From Labyrinthula sp. Ha (taxonomy: Eukaryota > Sar > Bigyra > Labyrinthulida > Labyrinthulaceae), in NCBI GenBank assembly GCA_015227615.1, contig JAALGZ010000011.1, positions 868,001 to 932,000 on the forward strand: 64,000 nucleotides of DNA, written 5' to 3'. Below the pieces are notes generated by a model that searched no databases, was not told the origin of the DNA, and saw only the letters and a list, made by a program, of their open reading frames with translations. A program made the position numbers and the translations under genes. Of this stretch, positions 1-12,104 are shown in pieces (the stretch's first letter is position 1; each line of letters begins with the position of its first letter).

Positions 1-531
1 AGGATTTAAATATGTTGAGGACATTGGCACTGCACACTGTCCATATCTGTTGTTTCCCATCATGTAAGCTTCACCTTCATTAGTTAAAAAGCAACTTGTT
101 GCTGCTCCAGCAAAAATGTTTTTTATTCCATCTAGTTTAACTTCCGTTAGTTCTGGATATTCAACGGACAGATCTGACTTGAACGTAACGGATAAACGCG
201 CTAGGAATGGGGACCCTGAAGCAATTTGAGAAAATCGAATTAGGTTTTTGATGTCGTGCGTTCTTCCAACAACGTAAACTGACTCTTTAGTTAAAAGTGC
301 TGTGTGGCCCCAACCACAGGCTATGGAGAGGATTTCTTTGTTTCTAAAGAATGGGATTTCAATTGGAGAAGAAAAGGGTATGTTCTGGGCTTTAGCCCCT
401 GTAGCAAGAGCTCCACTAATTTGTTGCCCATAACCATAGAGCTTTAAAAACCGCTTTGAACAATTTGAAAATTTTAAATGTTGTTGGTTACACTTCCTCC
501 AGGCTAAAGAGGTAGGTAGGGCTTTGAGCAT
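1..531 (-). CDS. RCC1-repeat protein, probably mitochondrial (5' part, runs off the left edge)
   Basis: An uninterrupted frame of 177 codons begins with an ATG at 531 and leaves the window at base 1, so the C-terminal part is missing. Two RCC1-type blades are visible: 'ACGWGHTALLTKES' near residues 80-93 and 'AGAATSCFLTNEGEAYMMG' near residues 145-163, each with the Gly-x-x-His/Ser-x-x-x-Leu and 'G-N-N-R-Y-G-Q' pattern of beta-propeller repeats. The first 30 residues are rich in Lys, Arg, Ser and Leu and almost free of acids, which resembles a mitochondrial presequence, so a relative of RCC1L (WBSCR16), a mitochondrial ribosome assembly and fusion factor, is possible. Family is secure; the specific orthologue and the organelle are inference. 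No intron is needed in the visible part. Confidence 0.85.
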   Translation of the reverse strand, partial: MLKALPTSLAWRKCNQQHLKFSNCSKRFLKLYGYGQQISGALATGAKAQNIPFSSPIEIPFFRNKEILSIACGWGHTALLTKESVYVVGRTHDIKNLIRFSQIASGSPFLARLSVTFKSDLSVEYPELTEVKLDGIKNIFAGAATSCFLTNEGEAYMMGNNRYGQCAVPMSSTYLNP

Positions 532-642
532 ATGCAGATCAGCTTAGGGTAAACCAATATATATCTATTGTATCCTCCATTTGTTTCAAATAAGCATTGG
601 CAACAAAATATATTTTACTAGCCAGTTGTTGCAGATGTTAAA

Positions 643-722
643 GGTGATATGCCCGAGCGGTCTAAGGGGTTGAGCTCAAGTCTCAATACGAAAGTTCATG
701 GGTTCGAATCCCATTGTCACCA
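643..722 (+). tRNA. tRNA-Leu (anticodon CAA)
   Basis: A complete class II tRNA cloverleaf can be drawn. The acceptor stem pairs GGTGATA with TGTCACC, the anticodon stem pairs TTGAG with CTCAA around the loop CTCAAGT (anticodon CAA at 677-679, reading UUG), a long variable arm follows, and the T-arm is ATGGG-TTCGAAT-CCCAT. The discriminator base at 722 is A, as expected for Leu. There is no intron and no encoded CCA. It lies 111 bp upstream of the divergent RCC1-repeat gene. Confidence 0.95.
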
Positions 723-3700
723 ATGTTTCGTTTTTCGGTAATTTGATGTAGAAGCTTCATAGGGTTTCTTATAGAAATACCCTAACACTTAAGAGTAGGA
801 AAAGTGTATTATAGCAGTACTTATTAAGTATTTGAAAAAATAAGAAATGCGGGAAATTGCTGTGGTAGCGTCAAGATACCATGGGGCCTTCTTACTCTAT
901 TGTCAAAGAATGCAAGAAATCGTTAAGTCTTACCTCCAAGTAAAACAATATATAATACCAAAGCTTGAAGGACTTCATAACCCTAAGTACTACGTACAAG
1001 AATTGGCTATTGTTAATTTTGAATTTTAGGTCGAGATAATTTTCCGATGGCTGTTTGTTAATCTTAAATAACTAAACAGTGCATAAGAAAAGAAGTATAA
1101 TCTTTTAGCTTTACTAAGAATCAACAACATATAAAAATCAAAAATTACATTTCATTCTGTTGAGTAACTTCCGTATTTTTTCCGCTGAGCTCGCAATGTC
1201 TAGTTAATAGCAGCTAGAATTATCGGCCAGCTGAGGTAAGTTCATTGAGCCACAGTTCAGTGTCATCAACATTGCAAGAATATTAGCATTAAAAATATCT
1301 TGAATCCAAAAGTATGTATTACTTATATCACTATCATATCTAACTCATATTATTTATGTACCTATATAAACTGGTAGAAATTAAGATAAGGATGGCCACG
1401 TTCAGTTTGAAAGGTATATCAGAACAGTGCCTAGCATCTCAATATTTAAGCTTGCAAAATAAATGTTAAGAAATTATCTATTTTTTTATAAAGGGATTAT
1501 ATGACTTAAGTCAGCTCTGGTTTAATCTTGCAACTATATATATGAGGAGTATGGTTCTCTCTAATATTTGTTGGAGTCACATAATAGCTATTCTCATAAG
1601 ATTTAGAATCCCACCACTTACTATGAACAAGCTCTTGTTTTCATAGTTGGGTTCAGGACTATATAGATCAATAAAGATCCGCTGAACCGTTCATCTATTA
1701 AAAGAAAAATTTGTCACATGAACTCTTGTTTCTCTAGAGATCTCTTTTCCAACATGAAACCGGTACAAGATTATAGAATAAGCCTAGACATGCTAGAACA
1801 ACGTCATCTCAAAAATAATATCCAAAAGAAATCAGTTTTACCAAGAAAAATCTGCTGCTCATACCTACTACAGTGTAAAGTCAAGGGCTAAAGAAATTTT
1901 TCCTAAGATATTATAGTGCTTTCTTGAGAGCAATATTTTTCTCTCGTTTGCGCTGTAGATCTAGAAAAATATGTTTATGCGATCTTTTTTGTTCCAACTC
2001 CCTTCAATATTCTTTGCTTCAACTAGTAACTAAGTTCTCCTCGCGTTCATGTAACATACTTTTTTAATATTTCTTGTATCGAGCATCTGTATTTATTGTC
2101 GCGAAACATTATTTATATTTTATTAACCTGCGTAGACTCAACAGTATGACAAGGTTAATTGGTAGTCAAGAACTGTAAGATTCGGCCATTTACAAGGTTG
2201 AAATTTGATTTAAAGATTTTGATACTACATAGAAATATACTGATTGATGGCTTCAGAAACGGGGGCTATAAGATCATATTCTTAATCTGTTGATCAATTA
2301 TATCTGGAGACATGTTCTACTAAATGACCTACTTAATATACTGCCCAGATGTGAAGCTGGGCAATGCACTAACCAAGTAGCTTTTAGATTGAACAATAAT
2401 TCCAGCAAAGCTACTCTTAACTACCAGTCATCATAAGTTAATCCCTAGATAGCACTATGTACAATGTATCCTCCTTCTTATGATGAGCCCAACTAATCTA
2501 TGTAGTTTTTTAAGGATGCCGTTCTGACACAGTCCAGTGGATCCTTTCATGGTTTATTTAATATTAGCGTATATTTTCCCATAACTGATTTGAAGACAAA
2601 CTCTAATTTTTGAGTATCATCCTTCAAATAAGAAGTCTCCAAAGGTGCTCATATATTGAAAGTCCTGTACAAGTTTGAATTATTTGCATGATGCCGCTTT
2701 TAGTTTCTCTAACTCACCATTACCATTAGCAAAGCTTTCATATATGGCTCATAAAATTTGAAAGGTAATCACTATTTTATTCTGGCTCTTAATACTTGGA
2801 AGTTTGTGACTGACTAGCACCAAGAATAGTATTAATATTGATACCAACTAAATTATAAATTCAGCAGACAATAGAAACGAGTTTTGAGTAAGAATTAGTT
2901 GCTCAAAAGTTCTAGGCTTATCTTACCATCATTCAAGTGACCCAATAATAAAATACGGTTGTTTCAACAGAAGCTCAACAAAGTCAACATATGTATTGGT
3001 GATCACTCATAATATTTTTATAAATCTCTTTTGGACTTAGATACCTGGCAAATTTATTCACAAAGATGGATTCAGAAAATTCAATCGTCAAGGTGCATGA
3101 GTATCATTTTGCATTAAACAACTTAGAACTAGTTTCGTCTTATATTCCATTCTTTCTGGGTGTCCAACCTCTGATTGGTGTAAGCATTTTAAATATTTTA
3201 TCTCTCTGCTATTTTTCGCTTTAGTATCAATACTTGGAGCCATTAAACCCTGGTGTACTTCCTTTGAGAGAGTTGTTACTTCAAAATATTTTAGTAGCAA
3301 ACATTCTAAAAAAGTTTCATATGAACTTGTTTCTCCTCCTATATATAATATGAGCTGAGAACTATTATAACATTTCCCGGCTTAATTAAGTTTTGCTCTT
3401 AATCCAAACTTACCATGTTATATATCTGGACTTTAACCATTATTTCATTGGCGAAAAATTGTTATTACCTAACTAAGACTTTACGGTAAGTACAAGTTTA
3501 ATTCCAATCAGCCAGTGCAAAATTTCAGAGCGAAAGTTTTTTTGAACCTTTAGTTTACATATAGCTACGCGTCACCGTTAAATTTAATAGGGTATACTTA
3601 AAGGTGGGGCTTATTTGAACCATGTGTAGTTCCATGTTCACATCCAAATTCTACCAAAGATAAAATCCAGATAAACGACATCTGACATTTTGATTTTATA

Positions 3701-6700
3701 TAAATTCAATCAAAAATTAAAGAAAGTTAGAAGTCAGAAGATGTTGGTCACTGAAAAAAATAACACAGTAGTTGAAATGGAAGAGAAGAAAAGAAAATGA
3801 TAAATATATGTAAAACTCATCATAAGAAAGGTGAAAATAGTTTATTTATATATTAATGTATTTGAAGAGCAAATTCGACATTCAAGACAAATTTTGACCA
3901 TAAGCTACATGGTAAAATTAGAAAAAAGTTTTATGATCTCAGCATTAGTTGTTATTTAATATTGTGCCTTGAAAAATATGAAACAAAGAGGCTATGATAT
4001 TCGAGTTTGGAGAAAGTTTAATAATAGACCCAAGGTAAGTTCATTGTAAAATGATTCAAATGCAGCGACTGGTGCCTCTAAAAAAGTTTAACTTAACCAT
4101 AACATATCAATGGCGAGAATGGGTGCAACTGGAAGATACGATCAGTTTTTGCTTCTCGAAAAGGGATATGGTTTACTCATGCTCTTTGATAATGCCATGG
4201 TACATCACTTGCATAACATGTGTTATACATCTTTTTTTTCTTTTATTTTTAACTCGCTTGCTCATTGTAAGAAAATGAAAATTCAGATATTCTTGTTTGA
4301 GTGGCGGATATAGGGAAATTTATAAATGACTTATCACCCCTCCCAATATGATCTGTTCTAGCTGAGGGACATTTATATGTCCAGCTATTATTCTTGTTCA
4401 TTTTGTACAGAAATATAGACAACTACACTGCCCAACTCTCTCTAAAGTTCGCATTCTGACAAGATTTATAATCCAAATATACTATTGACTTACCAGAGAA
4501 AGGGGTTGGAAGGTTTCCCTTGTTGTTTTCAGGGGAAATTATGTGTTTTTTCCACAACATCTTCCACAGTGGCGACAGTTTCTTATTAACCATCTCGCAC
4601 CAAGGTTATTCATACACAAGATAACATTGTTGTCGGCAAAGATTAATACAGTAACTATTATTCTCCAGAATATTCCCCAAGTAATAAAAATGTCACAGAT
4701 GCTTCTTGAAATATCCCCATTCAAGTCCATTGTTTTTGGTATTAGACTTTTGCTCATGAACTTTTCAAATTCCAAGTTTCGCCAGTGCTACAAATCTCAA
4801 CTTGTGGTTCTGTTTCTTCTCAATATGCGATGATAATTATTTTTCACGAATGGATCAGAATCTTGATTGGCAAGGATTAGGTGCTTTGATTCTTGGAATT
4901 TTCTTTTTTTTCTGCTTCTATTGACGGAAAACAACATACTTTATAGTATCACATAGGGCTAATTTAGCAAAAGGATGTTTTAGATGGTCTTTTCATTTCA
5001 CCACGCTTTGATACACTGCTGTTCTTTATGTTGAATTCTAACGTTATTAGAAGAACACCGAGTTTTCTTATTCAAGCACTAGAGTTTCGTATTCTGCATC
5101 GTTGATACAGAATGTAAAGCTTTTTTTGATACACTATTTATATATCTTCCATATCTTCTAAATAATTAAGTAAACCTTCATCTGAATTAAAGATGTAAAG
5201 TAAAACCTTATTGATTTAAAATTTTCTTTTGGATGAGTTTTATAAATAATCTCCAAAATATTGCGCTATTTTTTAATTATTTACAGTACGTAGCATATTT
5301 CATTCTAAGTCTTTCTGGGGCAATCATGAACGCTTCTGCGTTCTGATCCATTGAAAATGCGCTATAATTATTTGAGCAAAAGTATTCTACAACAGGAATG
5401 ATATACTCTGCGGTTTCAATCCATCTTGAATTATGTTTCTAGGCAAAAATTTGCCAGGGAGCCCACGTGGATAGGCATCAGATATCTCATGACGTATTTT
5501 GTAATTTGCTGGAAAATCCCACTTAAGCGAAGGCATTGTATTCCAACGAGGACACCATACTTAAGTTAGTTCTAATGCTCAAAACAGAAAAGGAAAGAGA
5601 TAATCTTTCTACTTCAAAATGGTTACATAGCTCTTTCTTTATTCTTAAAACTTGACTTAAGTACCATGAGCTCATACATTGCTCCTTTTTTATGATCTTT
5701 TATGATTAACTATCCAGTACAGCAAGTTAAATTTACAACTCCTTTTAGCAAATTTCGCGATGTGAATCTCTATTACAAGTGATAAGTCAATAATTACGAG
5801 TACAAACCTCGTCAATATGTTTTTTTTCATTCTCAAAAAAATTAAATTCAAAGCTAAATTGAACAATGTTATTTTTAATGTCAAAGTCAAGCAAATGATA
5901 GTGCCCATCATAAAGATCTGTGATAATATAGACCTCATTCTTAACATCAAAAGTAAATCTCATTTGGAAATTTTATATATATATTTGCTTTCTCTACAGT
6001 GGAAAGCCTCTTACCTGGAGATTATTCCCAATGTGCACCATAAGTGTCTCTTGTCAATGAATCGAGAACTGGTTAGGAAACAACGCTGTATAAAATACAA
6101 GCTGTTTTCTTCATTTCTCTACGGTATTTGAAAGATATTTAAAGGATGTGTAACTAGTATTAAGAGGTTGTGGAATAATATTGTTTTTATTCTTATACTC
6201 TAATAATATAATCTACTTTTCTGTAACTACAAGCAACGGAATTATTATTGCTGAGTATTAAATGACTCTATTTGAGATCATTTCACATAACAGATTCTAG
6301 AATATGTAAGCCTAGAAGAAGATCCTTCTGAAAAAAAATCTCATTTGAAAAACGTCACATGATAACATAAATGTATCAGACACAATTTTAAACTAAATGC
6401 AAAGTTTTAACAATATGCCAATGAAAAACGAAATTTGAACTAAAAAAATATTCGTTACCAAAAAATACTTTAAGTGCCTCATAGCCTTGCACAGCTAATA
6501 TCAGTTCTTACGAAATCATGTTAGCCTCTGTACTTAAAGCACAATTTGAGAGCTGATCCTTAGGTTAAAGCATTCCATCTGAAACCAGCTATTAGTTTCC
6601 ACCAAAATTGCTTTCTCAAAATATTTTTGCTACAGGAAACATTCAAATCCCTGCAACAAGTCTTACAACCTATTAAGTTCATTAGGTATTTAGCTTTTAT

Positions 6701-8353
6701 GACAATGTTTCTTGTAGGTGTACTAAGAATGGAATTCAATCGAAAAATGCTAAGATTATATTCCGGAGCGCTACTAAAGGCAGTGAATTAAATCAAGGGG
6801 AACTGTTTATACTTAGAGTTGATTGCATACTACAGTTTACTGGTTGTATCTACACACCTTGTAACCAAACACTAAGTTTGGGTACTTAATATCTTTTACT
6901 TTTAGTTTTTATGAGTATGCTAAATGGCCCACCATTAAGCTCCTGTAGGGTGAAGAAGGTTATGTTCTAGTTGGGAAAATTTCATATCTGTCTCTCTCTA
7001 ATATTTTGTTGAGTAAACAGGACTTCTTGCTTAGACTTGGTTCGCCTCTTGACAACGACATAAAAGAATATATGATAAAAGTGTGAGGTTAGACTAAAAA
7101 TCCACCTGACCGAGGGACGAGATGTGCCTTTTCTATTACTTGAGTTTGAGGCACAACGCTACAATTATGCCATGATGGCTGTCTTTGATCTTTTGATTCA
7201 TAATCAGTTTTCCTTCAGGTGCAAAATATAGCTTTAATGGATTCGGATTTCCCTTGCAGCGTATGGGCTAAGGCTTTCTTTGTTACTGTTTAAATTGTTG
7301 GTATGATATGTGTGCTAATCATAGTTGCCCTATGAGCTCACATGTTGAAGTAATCCCTTGGTTATTAAAGCTGGTGACTTGTCTTTGTAACCTGTTTCTA
7401 TTTTAATTTGCACTCGTAAGTGCAAGCATACTTATGGAGATTGGCAAGAGCAAGAAATCCTTCCTTTAGTATTTTTTTTGTATTTAAGTACCCTACCTTA
7501 AGCACCTTAATTTTTTTTTGGCTTCCATCTAATGGATTATGAAACTTCTTGGTAATAACGCTAAGGTTGCTGATTCTTCTGCGTTGTTGTGGAAAAGATG
7601 AATAAAGTTATAACCTACCCTAGGGTGCTTCCCCTTCTGGTTACTTCCTAAGCGTATGGGAATAAATAGAACACACATATTTGTTTTTGGTTGCATATTT
7701 GTCGTTCAGTCAGGGGAACCCTAAGCAATAAAGAAATTTAATAATAAACTTATAACTTCTTATATTTTCCCCTGATAAAACATGCATTTTTTCTATGACT
7801 CAGCAATGCATAGAAAGTCTCTCAACAGTTCTATCATCTAAATACTTGCCGTTACTAAATCCCCAAAGTATACTACAAGCATAGCTCATCGAACCTGTGC
7901 TTAACATCTTTCTCATGTCCAACTAAGCCTCTATATGTTAGCACGATAGCAGTATATTTTGACCTACTACCACCTTTCCCGACAGTAAATATATTGGAGG
8001 TCAAAACCCTCGGAACACATATACGAGAAAAGAGAAAGCTTGTCCACAACTCGATGAGTTTCCGGGCAACAAGGGTGCATGGATGAAATTATTTTCATGC
8101 TGAACAAAGAAGCAATATTTTCAAAGGAAAAATATGAAAAGAACAAAAATAAGAAACTAATACAACTTGCAGATACCACCAATTCCATCATCCTTAAGAA
8201 TAACATCATGACAAATTCTTTACTCGAGATTCTATCCACTATAGAACTTCAGCTCTAGAACTTCAATATTTGAGTTCACTTTTCTTGACACCCAGGTTTC
8301 TCAGCAAAAAGTTAACAAAACATGTCTATACAAGATACATTACTGTCCTCTAC
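723..8353. other. 7.6-kb AT-rich desert, no supportable gene
   Basis: Only short overlapping open frames on both strands occur here (for example near 847-1029, 4050-4310, 4540-4830, 5690-6130 and 7970-8240). None shows a recognisable domain, and several overlap each other in opposite strands, as chance frames do. I see no tRNA, tandem array or long inverted repeat in it. Confidence 0.6.
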
Positions 8354-9630
8354 TTATAGTACCTCCCTTTGTCTAATTTGGTATGAGTTTATGCAATTCT
8401 TTTTTACGTAAAGGAATACATATGAAACAAAGCCAATAGAAAAACCGAGTCCAGTTTTCAATGCAAGTGTAGCCGATGCAGTAATTAACATGATCAAAAG
8501 GTGTTCTTGTTTTTTCTCATCATCCGGAGGGTGGTTCAACCCTGACACTGCTAATGTGATTCCCGCAAAGGCCAATAAAACATTTAAAATGTTCGACGGG
8601 AACTGTTCTAAAAGAGACACGGAAATAACAAAGCTTGACAACATTTTCAAGAATCCTAAGAAAATAACTGAAACTCCAGATCTCGCTCCAAAAGCATACT
8701 GCGCAGCAAGACCTCCAGCACCGTGACAAACTGGCATTGATCCAAAACAAATTCCAACTAGATTCATGAATCCGACGCTTGTAGCAATCTTTCTTCGTAT
8801 AATCCTTTGATCGGTTTTTAAAGGAAATAGCTCTTGGTGAAGTTCGCCAACAGAAATAACACTGTTTAAGGTTGTCAATGGAATCTGAGCCAGTCCTGCT
8901 TTAATAAACCCGGACACCATCTCCCCTAGCTCAAGACCACCCTTCTCTAGGGGTAAGAAAACAAGAACCTCATTCTCCTCAACAAAAGAAGTTACATTCA
9001 CTGCAGAAGAAGAATTTTTATATTCATTCTGAAAAAATCCCAACGTTAGCCCAATAATTGTCAGAATTATTGCCGTAGGAACTTTTATTCTATCTTCGTT
9101 GAAGAATATGAGCACAAAAATCGCAGCACCAATAGAAAGTCCTAGACTACGACCCGACTCCAAAGAAAATCCGTCAAATGAAGTTTTCAACATTGAGAGA
9201 CCAAGACCTAGTTGCAAACCCTTTACAACTGAAATAGGAACAACTTTATTGACAAGCTCTATCATTCCGGTTGTCCCCAAGAGTAAAATCACAGCAGCAA
9301 CACCCAAACCAGCACCTGAAACTTCAGCTGCTGAAAGCTTTTCTGTGATCGCAGCAGCAGCTATTGCTTTCATTGGTTGGACAGGCATAGGAGAGTCAAA
9401 AGTCATGCCTGTAACCACATTGAGCAACCCTGCCCTAGGAAATAAACCACCGTGAAAATCTCTTACCAAAATAGTGCGGACTTGAACCTAATAGCTCCAA
9501 CTCTCTGCATAGCAAGAAATAGTGGCAAAAATGTTCCTAAATCACCTAAACTTCCCGAGACTTCAGTTAAACTGATTCTTTCAAGAAACTTTTCTTTCCA
9601 GCATTTGATTCTAACGGCTAGCTTTTTCAT
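8354..9630 (-). CDS. MOT1: MOT1-family molybdate transporter
   Basis: Membrane carrier for high-affinity molybdate uptake (MFS_MOT1 family, related to SulP). Two exons: 9630-9467 and 9434-8354, giving 414 residues, close to the usual family length. The 32-nt intron (9466-9435, GTAAGA...CCTAG) was placed because the frame stops just inside it while the joined protein continues the family pattern. Signature one, 'EVSGSLGDLGTFLPLF', is in exon 1 near residues 23-38. After the junction come 'AGLLNVVTGMTF' and 'PMPVQPMKAIAA'. Signature two, 'PVCHGAGGLAAQYAFGARSG', lies in the second half. About ten hydrophobic segments are seen. The ATG at 9630 is preceded by an in-frame TAA, which fixes the start. 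It is divergent from the next gene with 36 bp between start codons, so the promoter must be shared or overlap coding sequence. Transport specificity is from the family, not shown here. Confidence 0.93.
9435..9466 (-). other. 32-nt spliceosomal intron in the MOT1 gene
   Basis: Begins GTAAGA and ends CCTAG. Removing it joins exon 1 (phase 2) to the frame encoding the family motif. Without removal, an in-frame TAA follows immediately. One of eight GTA...TAG mini-introns in the window. Confidence 0.88.
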
Positions 9631-9666
9631 GCCCAAGCTTTAAACGGACAAAATACGGTAAGAAAA

Positions 9667-11088
9667 ATGACGGAAAATAAATTCACAGAAGAAACTTTCT
9701 TGCAATTATTTGCAGATATTCCTGGATATAGACTCGAACCTTGGCGTAAAATTACCTCAGACCAAGCATATGATCTATTTTTAAGCTTTTATTTTATGGT
9801 TCACTCACCTAATTTGAAATTAGACTTATACAACCTATTTTCCTCTCCAAAACCCAAAAGTCACTTTGAACCATTAACAGAGCCTTTTCAGTTTTATTTG
9901 TCAGGAGAACATGCCATAAACCTCTTGCTGTCTTCAAAGCTCAATTCTCCTAAGGTTTTTGCGCACAAAAGTTTTGACATTGTCACATCTTTCACTGAAG
10001 AGTTGTTTTCCCAAATTAATAACAGCGAAGAAGAGAAAATAGAAATACCAAATTTTGAAGACATATCAGAAGTTTTGTTCGAAAACAAAAAGCCTTCAGA
10101 TAATATAACTGAATTTTTTGAAATGTTTGGAAGAGTTGGAGGTCAATGTGTTGAACAAGTAGAAAAAATTTGCAGAATTCTTTCAAAGATATTGAATAAA
10201 CACCAAATCTTTATAAAAACCTCGCTAACTTTTCTAAACTTGATATTTATAAGAGTTTTGGTTCAAAGGGAAAAGGAAGTTTATACCCTTCCATTTTCAA
10301 ACACGTTTTGGAGAGTTGGAGTTGAAATTTATAACCCTGAAAACAAGACAATGTTCTTCTGGAGTATTTTTAATGTGAAGTTAGATTTTGAGTCAGCGCT
10401 TTCTTTAAAAAAAACAAATCTTCAACACCTTTTGGTGAAAAATATTGTCTCAGACTCAGATTTAGATTCTCTTGAAACATCTTTTCTTGGTATAGAAGAT
10501 CACCATTCAGAACTTAGGAAACGAAATGTGCTTCTTGCTCGAACAGTTGATGAGTTTAAATCTGCCAAATTGCCACTTTTGGACTCAAATGCTCTCAAAC
10601 AACAACTTGTTTCCCTCTTTTCAGACGAAGGGGTTGATGAATTTCTACATCCCAACTCCTCTAGTGCTCATTACGCGTCACTAATTTACAATAGGCACGC
10701 TCAGTTCTTAATCCGAAGACATTGGCTGATCAAAGAATATTGGATTTGGTGTGAAGAAACAACAAAAAACCAAAAACTAGGAAAAAAAGATATGTTGCGA
10801 CTTGAAGATGCAATTGAAATAGTTCGCGACGAAGACAGTCAAGGTTTTGAGAATCATTTGAGTGACCAATGGTATGCAGAGTATGAATTAAAAGAAAATG
10901 GAAAACTTATTGCTCCTTTAGAGAAAAGAATGGAGTTAGAAAAAACATGGACAGATACATTCTTTGAGTACTTTGAAAGTATGCAAAACTATTTTCAAGA
11001 ACAAGTGAATGAGTTTTACCAGAGTGAGTTCTATTTGAAACTAAAAGAAGCATATGATCGACTTGTTGAACAATATAAAAGAGTATAA
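9667..11088 (+). CDS. Conserved-looking protein of unknown function, 473 residues
   Basis: One uninterrupted frame from an ATG to TAA. The protein is soluble, rich in Phe, Leu, Glu and Lys, with no signal peptide or clear membrane segment. The C-terminal 130 residues are strongly helical and charged, with a Trp/Tyr-rich stretch 'IRRHWLIKEYWIWCEE' near residues 350-365 and a probable coiled coil over the last 50 residues. I do not recognise the family. It is transcribed divergently from the MOT1 gene with only 36 bp between the two ATGs, so co-regulation is likely, but no functional link to molybdate can be read from the sequence. Length and even codon use argue that it is a real gene. Confidence 0.85.
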   Translation: MTENKFTEETFLQLFADIPGYRLEPWRKITSDQAYDLFLSFYFMVHSPNLKLDLYNLFSSPKPKSHFEPLTEPFQFYLSGEHAINLLLSSKLNSPKVFAHKSFDIVTSFTEELFSQINNSEEEKIEIPNFEDISEVLFENKKPSDNITEFFEMFGRVGGQCVEQVEKICRILSKILNKHQIFIKTSLTFLNLIFIRVLVQREKEVYTLPFSNTFWRVGVEIYNPENKTMFFWSIFNVKLDFESALSLKKTNLQHLLVKNIVSDSDLDSLETSFLGIEDHHSELRKRNVLLARTVDEFKSAKLPLLDSNALKQQLVSLFSDEGVDEFLHPNSSSAHYASLIYNRHAQFLIRRHWLIKEYWIWCEETTKNQKLGKKDMLRLEDAIEIVRDEDSQGFENHLSDQWYAEYELKENGKLIAPLEKRMELEKTWTDTFFEYFESMQNYFQEQVNEFYQSEFYLKLKEAYDRLVEQYKRV

Positions 11089-11506
11089 AAATTTTTCTTA
11101 TTCCTTAGGGTTCCCTATTAAAAAAGTAACAGTATTAACTTATAGCTGACACATAGTGGCCATAGCCAACCTTATTAAGAATCAAAAAGACTGGACGAAA
11201 GCTGTTGAAAAATCAACATTCTATCATTATATTCAGTAAAACCTTCTTTATATCTTTTTTTGCACAACACGAGGCATTCTAAAGTTCTTGAAAAAAAAAG
11301 AAATCTCCTACCAAATAGTTTCTTTAAAGGTTATTAAGTTAACAACTATACAAGAAAACTGTCCTACATCTACAAAATATCCTAACCTACAACCTAAATA
11401 AATCTTCTTGGCTCTTGCCATCATTCCCAGCTTAAATTTAAAAAGATACAATAATCAGTGGCAATATTTTCTAAGTATATAATGTACAATATTATGGCTT
11501 TTATGT
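11089..11506. other. Convergent spacer with no visible gene
   Basis: AT-rich 418-bp gap between the 3' end of the 473-residue gene and the 3' end of the SANT-like gene. It should hold both transcription ends. I see no clear terminator structure. Confidence 0.5.
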
Positions 11507-11983
11507 TCATTTATTCAGTCGTTTCCATTCAGCGTGAAGAGTTCTAAAAAACTTTCCATCATCTAATCTATTCTGAACTTTTAGATCTTTGAAAAACCTC
11601 TTAATTCCACTTTCACTACGAGTAAGTCCAGATTGAACTCCATTTTTAAAACATTCAGAAACAAAGGCTTTATATATTTTACTCCAGAGTTCGCTGTTTA
11701 GATTTGGCGAGGTAAAGAGAAAGTGGTAGACATTTCCAACTAGAATAACTTTCTCTTTATACGTCCAAAGATTTGGTCTTGGTTTCTTTATCTGGTTTTC
11801 AGTACATATGTTTTCCAAATCTTTTGGTTCTCCATTTTCAAATTTAGTTTGTCTACTCTCAACTTTCACTTCTGTATTGTTCAAAGGTTTCTCAGCAGAA
11901 GGTTCGCAAAACGCCTGTTCAATCCAATGAAGTAATTCTTCATCACTCTTGCTCTTTTTCAAAACTTTTTTGTTGCTTTCCAT
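11507..11983 (-). CDS. Small SANT/Myb-like protein, 158 residues
   Basis: Single-exon frame with a true ATG at 11983. The N-terminal 70 residues are charged and likely disordered (Lys/Glu/Ser-rich). From about residue 72 there is a three-helix pattern that looks like a Myb/SANT-type module: 'LWTYKEKVILVGNVYHFL' with an initial Trp, a second helix with 'LWSKIYKAFVSECF', and a third containing 'RSESGIKRFFKDLK'. The Trp and the basic third helix suggest DNA or chromatin binding, but the helices are not canonical and the spacing is longer than in plant or animal Myb repeats, so this is an inference. Its upstream region holds a cluster of TACTGGTA-like palindromes (see the regulatory entry). Confidence 0.7.
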   Translation of the reverse strand: MESNKKVLKKSKSDEELLHWIEQAFCEPSAEKPLNNTEVKVESRQTKFENGEPKDLENICTENQIKKPRPNLWTYKEKVILVGNVYHFLFTSPNLNSELWSKIYKAFVSECFKNGVQSGLTRSESGIKRFFKDLKVQNRLDDGKFFRTLHAEWKRLNK

Positions 11984-12104
11984 GTTTCGTATTTATTTGG
12001 TTTTGTATTTAGGACTATTGTGTCTGTTGGGTTCTTCCCGGCGAACAGTGAAGAAGTCACTTGAGTTTAGAATCTTTTCACTGTATCATAAAAACATCAC
12101 TTTT

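Noticed and set aside
4539-4833. Overlapping frames of 78 and 96 codons on opposite strands
   Set aside because: Mutually antisense and without domains; typical chance frames in AT-rich DNA.
7080-7560. Faint resemblance of scattered pieces to a Ty3-type pol fossil
   Set aside because: The pieces are short and not in a convincing motif order. I would need a profile search to support any retroelement here, so none is called.
9099-9455. 118-codon plus-strand frame inside MOT1
   Set aside because: Antisense to conserved transporter motifs; Pro/Ala/Thr bias is a reflection of the membrane helices.
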